A stretch of 64,000 nucleotides of DNA, taken from Acidobacteria bacterium UBA2990 (GTDB taxonomy: Bacteria > Acidobacteriota > Vicinamibacteria > Vicinamibacterales > UBA8438). The notes under the pieces were generated by a model, which saw only the letters and a list, made by a program, of their open reading frames with translations, was not told where the DNA came from and searched no databases. Positions within the stretch are counted from its first letter, which is position 1. Each line of letters begins with the position of its first letter. The stretch spans positions 156,244-220,243 of the forward strand of contig DEAE01000012.1 in the NCBI GenBank assembly GCA_002347025.1. The letters are read 5' to 3'. Below, one piece after another: positions 7,747 to 15,437 of the stretch. A program made the position numbers and the translations under genes.

Positions 7747-9453
7747 TCAAGCAGTGGAGGCTGGACGATTGCGAGCCTGATCGACAAAACTCACCGATAA
7801 CCCCACCACCAGAACCGCAATGGTACCTACCGCGTTATACCAGATGTAAGAGATATCGGAGATTATCTCAACGATCCAGACAGCGCCCATACCGGCTATC
7901 AATCCCCAGAAAGCTCCGTTAGCCGTCGAGCGACGGAACGCAATCGCCAACACAAATACCCCAAGAAGAGAACCGTAAAAGTAAGAACCTACTCGGTTAA
8001 CAACTTCAATGAGCGATCCAAAGTTCGCAGCATACAGCGCAAACACAGTCGCAAAAACACCCCAAAAAGACGTGGCAAGCTTCGAAGCTAGAAGGTAATG
8101 CCGGTCGCTGCTCCCAGGCCGAACGTGACGGCGATAGAAATCAATGACAGTAGCCGCCGACAAAGCATTAAGTTCGGCGGCAATACTTGACATCGCCGCG
8201 GCGAAAATAGCGGCGATCAATAACCCCACGAGACCAATGGGAAGCCTGGTTGTGATGAAAGTCGGAAAAACGTAGTTGACATCAGAATAGGCTACATCAC
8301 CACTGACACCTCGCACCAAATCAACCGCGGCAGCTCGGATATCAGAAACCTGCTTTTGGCGCCCGATAAAACTGGCCCGGTTCTCAGCGATCGTCCCCGC
8401 ACTACCCGACCGTCGAGCAGCCATCAGAGCTTCGGCAGCTTCGCGACGGGCCTGGAAAGCAGACTGAAACTCCTTCTCTAGTTCGGCATATTCAGATGCG
8501 CGGACTCCTGAGCGGACCTGCGCCTCATAAGTCGCATTGAACAGCATGGGAGGTTCATTGAATAGATAGAAAATGAAGACAAGAACTCCTGTTAGCAGGA
8601 TGAGGGCCTGCAGAGGTATTTTCCAGAAAGCACTCATTAGAAGCGAACGCCGGCCACCATCGACTGATTGCGCCGTAAGGTAACGTTGTACTTGGCTCTG
8701 GTCACAACCGAAATACCCGAGCATCAGAAACAACCCACCGAGCAGCCCTGACCAGAAGGTATATGTTTGATTTAAGTCAAAATTAAAGTCGATCGTCTCG
8801 AGCCTGCCTGTGACCCCTGCCACCTGTAGCGCCTCACCGATCTCAACCCCATCCGGCAACCCGAGAACTAATAGGACCATCGCCGTGCCGACACCACCAA
8901 CTATTACTACCATCTGCTTGACGTCAGCCCACGTAACAGCTTGAACCCCACCAACCATGGTGTAAACGGTAGTCGGCACGCCAATCGCCAAAGCCGTGAA
9001 TACCAAGTTCCACCCGAGCACGATCGAAAGCACCACTGCTGGAGCCGAAATGATGACCCCAACAGCCAGTCCCCTTGAAACGAGAAAAAGAAGCCCAGCC
9101 AATACTCGGGTCTTTGAATCAAATCGACGCTCCAGATACTCATACGCTGTAAACACACGGGCGCGATAGAAGAAAGGCACCAGAGTGACCGACAGGATGA
9201 CCATTGCAACTGGAAGGCCGAAATAGAACTGGACAAAGCGCATCCCGTCAGCGTAGCCCTGTCCCGTTGTTCCGACTAACGTTATGGCACTCATTTGGGT
9301 CGCCATAACAGACAGACCAACCGCCCACCACGGAAGTGACCGCCCCGCCAGAAAATACCCCTCAACCGCATGGGTATTCTTCGACCGTTTCAGTCCGTCG
9401 TAAACCACCCAAGCGAGGTAGGTGACGATGATGGCCCAATCTAATGGATGCAT
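7747..9453 (-). CDS. Sodium:solute symporter (SSS family)
   Basis: About 568 residues from the ATG at 9453 (MHPLDWAIIVTYLAW), which begins in the first membrane helix. The frame stays open 48 bases further upstream, but that extension is cysteine-rich and unlike the family. SSS features: LPWWAVGLSVMATQMSAITLVG (helix 2), GYFGCDQSQVQRYL, and the MSSIAAELNALSAATVIDFY segment. About 13 membrane helices are expected. A hydrophilic, helical, Ala/Glu/Arg-rich insertion of roughly 80 residues (NEPPMLFNATYEAQV to VRGVSGDVAYSD) splits the membrane core; similar loops occur in SSS proteins of several environmental phyla. Substrate unknown. It stands alone between the suf operon and a small membrane ORF. 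Confidence 0.9.
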   Translation of the reverse strand: MHPLDWAIIVTYLAWVVYDGLKRSKNTHAVEGYFLAGRSLPWWAVGLSVMATQMSAITLVGTTGQGYADGMRFVQFYFGLPVAMVILSVTLVPFFYRARVFTAYEYLERRFDSKTRVLAGLLFLVSRGLAVGVIISAPAVVLSIVLGWNLVFTALAIGVPTTVYTMVGGVQAVTWADVKQMVVIVGGVGTAMVLLVLGLPDGVEIGEALQVAGVTGRLETIDFNFDLNQTYTFWSGLLGGLFLMLGYFGCDQSQVQRYLTAQSVDGGRRSLLMSAFWKIPLQALILLTGVLVFIFYLFNEPPMLFNATYEAQVRSGVRASEYAELEKEFQSAFQARREAAEALMAARRSGSAGTIAENRASFIGRQKQVSDIRAAAVDLVRGVSGDVAYSDVNYVFPTFITTRLPIGLVGLLIAAIFAAAMSSIAAELNALSAATVIDFYRRHVRPGSSDRHYLLASKLATSFWGVFATVFALYAANFGSLIEVVNRVGSYFYGSLLGVFVLAIAFRRSTANGAFWGLIAGMGAVWIVEIISDISYIWYNAVGTIAVLVVGLSVSFVDQARNRPASTA

Positions 9454-9525
9454 TGAGAACTTATCTCCCCGGTGCAGAGCACGCACGCACAAGCAGGACA
9501 CGGAGAGCCGAGCAATATGGTGACT

Positions 9526-9717
9526 TCATCCCGAGAAATGCGCAGAAAACAACCACAAACCGACCAACACAGCAACCTCCACAAGAATCACAGCCACGAA
9601 GATAAAAGTCAGTGATTCTCCGCCGCTGGTATCGACGAATCGCTGGGAATCTGATTGGTGCTGTCTGGCAAGTATCACAGTGGGCATCCTCCAAGGCAGT
9701 ATATATCTGACACCCAA
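9526..9717 (-). CDS. Small single-helix membrane protein or C-terminal part of a damaged gene
   Basis: A 63-codon frame from a TTG at 9717. It ends in one strong membrane helix (LTFIFVAVILVEVAVLVGLW) followed by SAHFSG. The same frame stays open upstream to a stop near 9863, and that stretch reads like coding sequence (for example TAQFYRSGRAYATRVASGG), but it has no ATG, GTG or TTG. An overlapping frame from 9880 starts plausibly (LEKLAEARVTELRAAFHKQL) and then turns into an unlikely cysteine-rich sequence. The pattern fits one gene of about 115 residues with a frameshift near 9830, or a sequencing error. Not recognised. Confidence 0.4.
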   Translation of the reverse strand: MGVRYILPWRMPTVILARQHQSDSQRFVDTSGGESLTFIFVAVILVEVAVLVGLWLFSAHFSG

Positions 9718-9880
9718 GGATTCCCCCAGCTCGACCTCCTGCTGTGTCCCAACAAGCCCTCCCGAAGCAACCCGGGTTGCATAGGCACGGCCGGACCGAT
9801 AGAATTGCGCGGTCAGTAAGCTGCTTGTGAAATGCTGCTCGTAATTCAGTGACCCTAGCTTCGGCTAATTTTTCAAGCAC

Positions 9881-10059
9881 CGCCGGCGTTTTTTAGACAC
9901 GGCGCGTAGGGAACAACGCCGAATAAGGTGGCAAGTCCCCACGCGATGCGGATGCGTGGCCGCCCTCCACCACGCACTGGCCCCGCAAAAGGTGAGCGTG
10001 GCCGGTCGGTCTCCGGGTGCTCAAGAGTGCCCGGACTGGTTTAGAAAGGAGTCACGACG
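9881..10059 (+). promoter_or_regulatory. GC-rich structured 5' leader of the cytochrome oxidase operon
   Basis: The 180 bases before ctaD contain no ORF and several hairpins. Visible stems are CCACGC/GCGTGG at 9939-9944 with 9954-9959, and CCGGG/CCCGG at about 10013-10017 with 10030-10034, just before the AAGGAG ribosome-binding site. The leader is much more GC-rich than its surroundings. It may hold the promoter and an RNA control element. It does not match any riboswitch that I can identify with confidence. Confidence 0.35.
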
Positions 10060-11850
10060 TTGGAGAACGTGACGACCGCGGAGCACGTCGAGCACGAAGA
10101 ACACGGGCACGACGAGCACGAACTGAGTTTTTTACAGACCTACGTTTTTTCGCAAGACCACAAAGTCATCGGCATCCAATACGCCGTAACAGCAATGTTG
10201 TTCCTGCTGTTTGGCTTTTCTTTAATGATGCTGATGCGGTGGCAGCTGGCCTTCCCAGGGGCACCTATTCCCATCATCGGTAACCTCTTGGGCCAAGCCA
10301 ACGCCCCAGGCGGCATCATGCTTCCTGAGTTCTACAACCAGCTCGGCGCAATGCATGGCACTATCATGGTGTTCTTAGGTGTCGTGCCTCTGGCGGTTGG
10401 TGGATTCGGCAACTATGTCCTGCCATTGCAAATCGGCGCACCAGATATGGCATTTCCTCGGCTCAACATGGCCAGTTACTGGTCGTTCTTTCTGGGCGGC
10501 GTCGTTATGTTCGCCAGCTTTTTTGTGCCCGGTGGGGCAGCCAATTCTGGTTGGACCTCCTATGCCCCTCTCTCTGTTATAGCAACCGAGGGACAAACAT
10601 GGTGGTTGGTCGGGATGCTCTTCCTGATCGCTTCATCTCTTCTGGGTTCGGTCAATTTTATTGTCACAACTTTACAGCTTCGAGCACCTGGACTCAGTTT
10701 CATGCGGTTGCCCTTCTTCGTCTGGGCGCAACTTGTAACCTCCTTTCTGTTACTTTTGGCGTTTCCCCCCCTCCAAGCGGCCGGAACATTGCAACTCATG
10801 GACCGGGTCGCCGGAACCAGCTTCTTTATGCCGAGCGGTTTGGTCGTCGCGGATCAAGCCCTAGAAATCAGCGGGGGGGGTAACCCACTTTTGTGGCAGC
10901 ACCTGTTCTGGTTCTTAGCCCACCCAGAAGTTTACGTACTGATTTTGCCGGCGATGGGCATCGTAGCCGAAGTCATCGCCAATAACACTCGGAAGCCGCT
11001 ATGGGGCTACCGAGCACTCGTAGCCTCTATCATTTTCCTCGGGTTCATGTCGTTCGTCGTCTGGGCACACCATATGTTCCTGACTGGCATGGGAACAACA
11101 ATCAGCGCGTTCTTTCAGACCACAACGATGATCATCTCCATTCCGTCCGTTGTGATCTTGTCGGCACTTTTTATCTCCCTCTACGGTGGCTCGATCCGCT
11201 ACACCGTGCCGATGCTGTTCGCACTTGCCTTTCTCCCTATGTTCGGAATCGGGGGGCTTACCGGACTACCGCTCGGGCTGTCGGCTCCAGACCTGCACCT
11301 ACATGACACCTATTACGTGATCGGACATTTTCACTATGTTGTCGCACCAGGTACCATCTTTGCGTTGTTTGCCGGCATCTATTACTGGTATCCGAAGGCT
11401 ACTGGCCGGGTTATGAACGAGGTGCTCGGCAAGATCCATTTCTGGGGTTCGATCATCGCCATCAATTTTGTTTTCATGCCGATGTTTATCACCGGCCTAG
11501 CTGGTGTAAACCGGCGCCTTTATGACGGTGGGATGACATACGCACACGGCCAGGAGGTTATGGAATGGAATGCCGTGATGTCCTACGGCGCTTGGGCACT
11601 CGGATTCTTTCAGATCTTCTTCATCTTCAACTTCTTCTGGAGCATCCGAAACGGCAGGCAAGTCAATGACAACCCGTGGCAGTCGACCACTCTAGAGTGG
11701 CAGGCGCCATCACCACCGCCTCACGGGAACTTTGCCACACCGCCCGAGGCATACCGCGGGCCCTACGAGTACAGCGTGCCAGGGGCCTCCAGTGACTTCA
11801 CAATGCAGGGCCAGGCCTCTGGTGCCGACCCGGAACCCGCGAGAGTGTAA
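10060..11850 (+). CDS. ctaD: Cytochrome c oxidase subunit I (aa3-type, heme-copper)
   Basis: 596 residues. It is the catalytic subunit reducing oxygen and pumping protons across the cytoplasmic membrane. Visible ligands: a heme a histidine in AMHGTIMVF, the CuB histidine and cross-linked tyrosine in AHPEVYVLILP, the HH pair in VWAHHMF, and the two histidines of GHFHYVV. The glutamate of HPEVY marks a type A1 oxidase. The N-terminal 25 residues are rich in His and Glu (HVEHEEHGHDEHE), a possible metal-binding tail. The start is TTG at 10060, eight bases after AAGGAG. It leads the operon; ctaC, which often comes first, is last here. Confidence 0.96.
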   Translation: MENVTTAEHVEHEEHGHDEHELSFLQTYVFSQDHKVIGIQYAVTAMLFLLFGFSLMMLMRWQLAFPGAPIPIIGNLLGQANAPGGIMLPEFYNQLGAMHGTIMVFLGVVPLAVGGFGNYVLPLQIGAPDMAFPRLNMASYWSFFLGGVVMFASFFVPGGAANSGWTSYAPLSVIATEGQTWWLVGMLFLIASSLLGSVNFIVTTLQLRAPGLSFMRLPFFVWAQLVTSFLLLLAFPPLQAAGTLQLMDRVAGTSFFMPSGLVVADQALEISGGGNPLLWQHLFWFLAHPEVYVLILPAMGIVAEVIANNTRKPLWGYRALVASIIFLGFMSFVVWAHHMFLTGMGTTISAFFQTTTMIISIPSVVILSALFISLYGGSIRYTVPMLFALAFLPMFGIGGLTGLPLGLSAPDLHLHDTYYVIGHFHYVVAPGTIFALFAGIYYWYPKATGRVMNEVLGKIHFWGSIIAINFVFMPMFITGLAGVNRRLYDGGMTYAHGQEVMEWNAVMSYGAWALGFFQIFFIFNFFWSIRNGRQVNDNPWQSTTLEWQAPSPPPHGNFATPPEAYRGPYEYSVPGASSDFTMQGQASGADPEPARV

Positions 11851-11856
11851 CGAGCG

Positions 11857-12447
11857 ATGGAAATTCCCTACACGGTAACTGCACGGCCAGATACCGGCCT
11901 GAATAATGTCAAACTCGGCATCTGGCTATTCCTGGCCTCTGAAGTAATGCTGTTCGGTGGCCTCTTTTCTTCATATGTGCTGCTGAGAGTCGGCGCAGTA
12001 GAGTGGCCTGCTGGTGCAGACTTCGTGAATATCCCGATTGGCACGTTCAACACTGCCGTACTAATTGGGTCGAGCGTCACCATGGTCTTGGCTTATGCCT
12101 CTCTCAAGCTGGGCGATTTGGCTAAATTCAAGACCTATATGGCTTCGACGGTCTTGCTGGCGGTTCTCTTCCTTCTCGTAAAAAGTTACGAATATTACGA
12201 GAAAATCAGCCACGATCACCTGCCATCGCATGGAACATTTCTAGCAATCTACTGGACGATGACCGCGCTGCACGGCCTGCATATCATCGGAGGCGTTGCG
12301 GTCAATGGTTACTTGTGGGGACCAGGAAGTTCCATGTTTCACACTAAACGAGACCAGTTTATTGGCCGCGTAGAAGCTGCCGGGCTTTACTGGCACTTCG
12401 TCGACCTGGTCTGGATCTTTTTGTTCCCGGTGTTGTACCTGCTTTGA
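11857..12447 (+). CDS. ctaE: Cytochrome c oxidase subunit III
   Basis: 196 residues, the compact five-helix bacterial form of subunit III, which stabilises proton pumping by subunit I. Typical segments are KLGIWLFLASEVMLFGGLFSSY in the first helix, TALHGLHIIGG, and the C-terminal WHFVDLVWIFLFPVLYLL. It starts six bases after the ctaD stop. Length is normal for forms that lack the first two helices of the mitochondrial protein. Confidence 0.95.
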   Translation: MEIPYTVTARPDTGLNNVKLGIWLFLASEVMLFGGLFSSYVLLRVGAVEWPAGADFVNIPIGTFNTAVLIGSSVTMVLAYASLKLGDLAKFKTYMASTVLLAVLFLLVKSYEYYEKISHDHLPSHGTFLAIYWTMTALHGLHIIGGVAVNGYLWGPGSSMFHTKRDQFIGRVEAAGLYWHFVDLVWIFLFPVLYLL

Positions 12448-12495
12448 CCGGTAAAACTGCAAGTTAATGGGGATTGAGAAGAAGCCGGAGGAGTT

Positions 12496-12852
12496 ATGAG
12501 CGGTAGCGCTGAAGAAGTCAAAAAACACATCGACGTCTACATGAAGGTGGCGGGGGCACTCGCGGTTGGAACCGTCGTTACAGTGCTAGCTTCCTTCGTC
12601 GAGGTAGGCGTGGCACTAGGAATTGTCATTGCTCTGATTATCGCCCTAACTAAAGGTTCTCTTGTCGTCGCTTTCTTCATGCACCTGCTTGAAGAGCGTA
12701 GCAGGGCGATTCGCTGGACCCTAGCATTGACAGTGGTCTTTTGGTTTGTGCTTATGCTGGTGCCGCTGTTCACGATGATGGACCACACCGGCACTCCTAA
12801 GACATTGCCCAACGCAAACGCGTCCGAGTCGCACGCTGAAGAAGCCCACTGA
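12496..12852 (+). CDS. ctaF: Cytochrome c oxidase subunit IV (CtaF/CyoD-like)
   Basis: 118 residues with three membrane helices (about 17-36, 39-60 and 70-92), including FMHLLEERSRAIRWTLALT, characteristic of the bacterial prokaryotic cytochrome c oxidase subunit IV family. It is a non-catalytic assembly or stability subunit. It is preceded by GGAGGAG at a good distance (ccGGAGGAGTTATG). Its TGA overlaps the next start as TGATG. Confidence 0.9.
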   Translation: MSGSAEEVKKHIDVYMKVAGALAVGTVVTVLASFVEVGVALGIVIALIIALTKGSLVVAFFMHLLEERSRAIRWTLALTVVFWFVLMLVPLFTMMDHTGTPKTLPNANASESHAEEAH

Positions 12853-13061
12853 TGGGACTGCGATCTTTCCACCTCGTGTTTATCGTCGCGTCCATTTTGC
12901 TTTCGGTAATGATGGGAGCGTGGGGTGGGGTGACTTATGGCACAGTGCGCGGCACTCCTTGGCACTTGGTAACCGTAGTAGGCGCACTATTGGTAGCTGG
13001 CCTGCTCTCAGTCTACCTCGTCAAATTTATCCAGAAAACCCGAGAACTTGGATTAGATTGA
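12852..13061 (+). CDS. Small membrane protein of the cox operon
   Basis: 69 residues with two predicted membrane helices (about 7-30 and 38-60) separated by a short loop. The ATG shares its A with the ctaF stop (TGATG), so translation is coupled. Proteins of this kind sit between ctaF and ctaC in related oxidase operons, but I know of no assigned function. A role in oxidase assembly or as an extra subunit is inferred only from position. Confidence 0.75.
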   Translation: MGLRSFHLVFIVASILLSVMMGAWGGVTYGTVRGTPWHLVTVVGALLVAGLLSVYLVKFIQKTRELGLD

Positions 13062-13069
13062 AATTCAAT

Positions 13070-13339
13070 ATGAGACAACAAATGTCCCGGATGATTATGG
13101 TCGTGGCCCTGCTCTTAACAGTGCCAGAACCGACTTGGGCGTGTCCAGTTTGCTTCGGTGACCCAAACTCGCCCATGGCAATCGGTGCCAGTTGGGGCAT
13201 CGCCTTGCTTCTTGGAGTAACCGCTGGAGTACTGGCTGCTTTCGCGGGGTTTTTCTTCTATTTGATTAAGCGATCACGGATGGCACTGGGAGAGCGTATC
13301 GACCTTACCAGTTCGTCCCAGACCTCAGGGAGTATGTAG
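13070..13339 (+). CDS. Small exported/membrane protein with CPVCFG motif in the cox operon
   Basis: 89 residues from the ATG at 13070 (a second in-frame ATG is four codons later). A signal-like N-terminus ends at WA, followed at once by CPVCFGDPNSPMAIGASWG, then a membrane helix (about 45-68) and a basic tail, YLIKRSR. The CxxC just after the signal would face the periplasm and could bind copper or act as a thiol redox site. That would fit an oxidase assembly factor, but this is inference. Its TAG is directly followed by the ATG of ctaC. Confidence 0.75.
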   Translation: MRQQMSRMIMVVALLLTVPEPTWACPVCFGDPNSPMAIGASWGIALLLGVTAGVLAAFAGFFFYLIKRSRMALGERIDLTSSSQTSGSM

Positions 13340-14089
13340 ATGCAGGAGCTACTTGGGCTGCCATTGCAGGCCTCGGCCCACGCCGCCGAAATCGACCAAA
13401 TTATCGTTATCGTGCATTGGCTGATGCTGATCCTATTTATCGGTTGGGGTGCGTTCTTCATTTATACACTGATACGCTTCCGAGCCTCAGCCAACCCGAC
13501 CGCAGACCGTACAGGTGTCACGAGTCACACTTCAAGTTATCTTGAGATTGCGGTTGCCGTGATTGAAGCGGTCATCTTGGTAGCTTTCGCCATCCCAGCT
13601 TGGGCTGTGCGAGTGAACGAATTCCCGCCCGAAAACGGAGCAACCGTCGTTCATGTCATAGCCAAGCAATTTGAGTGGCATACTGTTTATCCAGGTCCAG
13701 ATGGCCGATTTGGACGCCGTGACTCAAGCTTGATCACTTCCAACAACGGCATCGGCCTAGATCGAACCGACCCCGACGGCGCCGATGACATTCACACTAT
13801 CAACCAGCTTAATCTTCCCGTCGACACACCGGTTATCGCTTACTTGTCGACCATGGATGTCATCCATAGTTTCGCTATTACTTCGATGCGGGTGAAACAA
13901 GATGCTATTCCCGGCGTAGAGATTCCCGTTTGGTGGGAGCCGACCGTGACCGGCAACTACGAAATCAATTGTTCCCAGCTCTGTGGCTTAGGTCACTATC
14001 GTATGCGTGGATTCGTGACGGTCATGAACCAAGGAGAGTTTCAGTCATTTCTTGACGAGGAAGGCGCCAGGCTCTCTGCAGCCAACTAA
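13340..14089 (+). CDS. ctaC: Cytochrome c oxidase subunit II (CuA)
   Basis: 249 residues. Two N-terminal membrane helices (about 22-45 and 66-90) carry a periplasmic cupredoxin domain that accepts electrons from cytochrome c. The CuA ligands are seen in NCSQLCGLGHYRM (two Cys, His, Met) plus the upstream histidine in MDVIHSFAI. The QFEWHTVYPGPDG stretch is the electron-entry tryptophan region. No fused cytochrome c domain is present, so a separate cytochrome c donor is expected. It is the last gene of the operon, immediately after the CPVCFG protein. It has no classical lipobox. Confidence 0.95.
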   Translation: MQELLGLPLQASAHAAEIDQIIVIVHWLMLILFIGWGAFFIYTLIRFRASANPTADRTGVTSHTSSYLEIAVAVIEAVILVAFAIPAWAVRVNEFPPENGATVVHVIAKQFEWHTVYPGPDGRFGRRDSSLITSNNGIGLDRTDPDGADDIHTINQLNLPVDTPVIAYLSTMDVIHSFAITSMRVKQDAIPGVEIPVWWEPTVTGNYEINCSQLCGLGHYRMRGFVTVMNQGEFQSFLDEEGARLSAAN

Positions 14090-14098
14090 TCAGTTGGC
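14081..14098. terminator. Hairpin at the end of the cox operon
   Basis: A perfect inverted repeat, GCCAACT-AATC-AGTTGGC, overlaps the ctaC stop codon and lies between convergent genes. There is no U-run after it, so it may be a weak terminator or an mRNA end-stabilising hairpin. Confidence 0.4.
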
Positions 14099-14183
14099 CA
14101 AGTTCTCGGCACATCCAAGGAGCAACCAGCAGATTCTACACGCTGTCTGACCTATATCGCTTCAGCCGACCTTCCCATGGGTT

Positions 14184-15212
14184 TCACTGGGCTCTAGCTA
14201 ACTCCTCTTCGACGATTTCAGCAAACACCTCGTAGGGAGCAGCACCCATAACAGCGCGCCCGTTGATAAACACAGTAGGGGTAGAGGACACTCCAGCAGA
14301 TTGACCCAGCGTCAGGTCCGCACTAACCGCTTCCGCAAAACGACCGCTGTCTAAGCAAGTGTCAAAGGAAGCTTGGTCTAGACCAAGTTCAGCAGCGTGC
14401 CTCTTCAAATCAGCAACCCTTAATTCACTCTGCTTGGAAAACATCACATCATGTAATTCCCAGAACTTACCCTGCTGGTGGGCACAGTTGCCTGCTTCAG
14501 CCGCCTTAAACGCCTGTTCGTGGTTCGGCAACGGATAATCCTTGAACACCAAGCGGACCTCGTTACCATACTGAACCTTAAGTTGGTCAAGCGTACCAGT
14601 CAAACGTTCGCAAAAGGGACACTGAAAATCAGAGAACTCAACGATTTCGACTCGGGCGTTCTCCGGCCCGAAGGCTGGGTCCCCTTCACCAGTTTCGATG
14701 ATGGTGCGGGGTGGTTCCAAGTCAACCTCGATATCGTCTGCTCCTTCTCGCAACTCGAGCATATAGGCATGCAAAGCCTGCATCGGCCGCTGCTGTTCAA
14801 GAAAAGCTCTGATTTGCGGGCCCATTTCTTCTAGAGTGCGACCGGGAAATGCCTGACGATTCTGTTCGTACAAACCCTCAATATCATCGCTGGTAATCGG
14901 TAAGGTCCTCGAAGGTAGCTCCTGCGCAAGAAGCTCGTCCCGTGAGGTGCCGCGAGCCAATGCCTCCCGCTCAACTAGAATCTCACCGATGACAATGTCA
15001 AGGGTCCGCTTACGAGTGTCATAAAGCTCTTGGAGCATACGCATGTGTGAAGCTGCATCGTTCATACGCCACGCCTCATCCAACTCAGCCATCGTGACCT
15101 CACGATCGCCGACCTGGCCTACAACGTCTCGATCGGATTGGGCAAAAACCGCAGCCCCGATTCCCATCGCAACTGCCAAAATGCCGCACACTGCGCTGGT
15201 CCGCTGGTACAT
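14184..15212 (-). CDS. Periplasmic DsbA-family thiol oxidoreductase with N-terminal SurA-like region
   Basis: 342 residues from the ATG at 15212, with GGAAG upstream; the frame stays open further 5' without support. A signal peptide (1-24, ending AQ) is followed by a SurA-N-like helical region (about 28-165: VVGQVGDREVTMAELDEAW and so on) and then a Thioredoxin_4/DsbA domain. The redox motif is C198-P-F-C201 in FSDFQCPFC, and the cis-proline is in SSTPTVFING. It is likely a disulfide oxidase or isomerase acting on exported proteins, with the N-terminal part giving chaperone-like substrate binding (inference). Convergent with ctaC. Confidence 0.88.
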   Translation of the reverse strand: MYQRTSAVCGILAVAMGIGAAVFAQSDRDVVGQVGDREVTMAELDEAWRMNDAASHMRMLQELYDTRKRTLDIVIGEILVEREALARGTSRDELLAQELPSRTLPITSDDIEGLYEQNRQAFPGRTLEEMGPQIRAFLEQQRPMQALHAYMLELREGADDIEVDLEPPRTIIETGEGDPAFGPENARVEIVEFSDFQCPFCERLTGTLDQLKVQYGNEVRLVFKDYPLPNHEQAFKAAEAGNCAHQQGKFWELHDVMFSKQSELRVADLKRHAAELGLDQASFDTCLDSGRFAEAVSADLTLGQSAGVSSTPTVFINGRAVMGAAPYEVFAEIVEEELARAQ

Positions 15213-15437
15213 GAGACTTCCTTTCTCTACCCGAAAAAACGATATCAACCACCTTTTCCTTGTCAATTTGACGAGCCAATCTTCACTCTATCATGCTTCA
15301 ATTAACTCTAAGGCGGCTAGTGAATCGCTGGGGAAATTCAACATCAACCAAACATTACCCCGCCCAAGACGACCGCGACGCAATCGAAGATTACACCTAA
15401 TGCAAGTGGCCTTATCAAATTAGGAACCCCGATATCA

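Noticed and set aside
9461..9880. A 139-residue ORF on the minus strand upstream of the symporter
   Set aside because: Its second half is cysteine-rich and unlike real protein, and it overlaps a frame with a clear membrane helix; only the start may be real.
9881..10059. Cobalamin riboswitch before ctaD
   Set aside because: A partial match to the core (GGGAA, GGTG, TCC, CCGCC) exists, but the spacing is wrong, the later conserved boxes are absent, and an oxidase operon is not a usual target.
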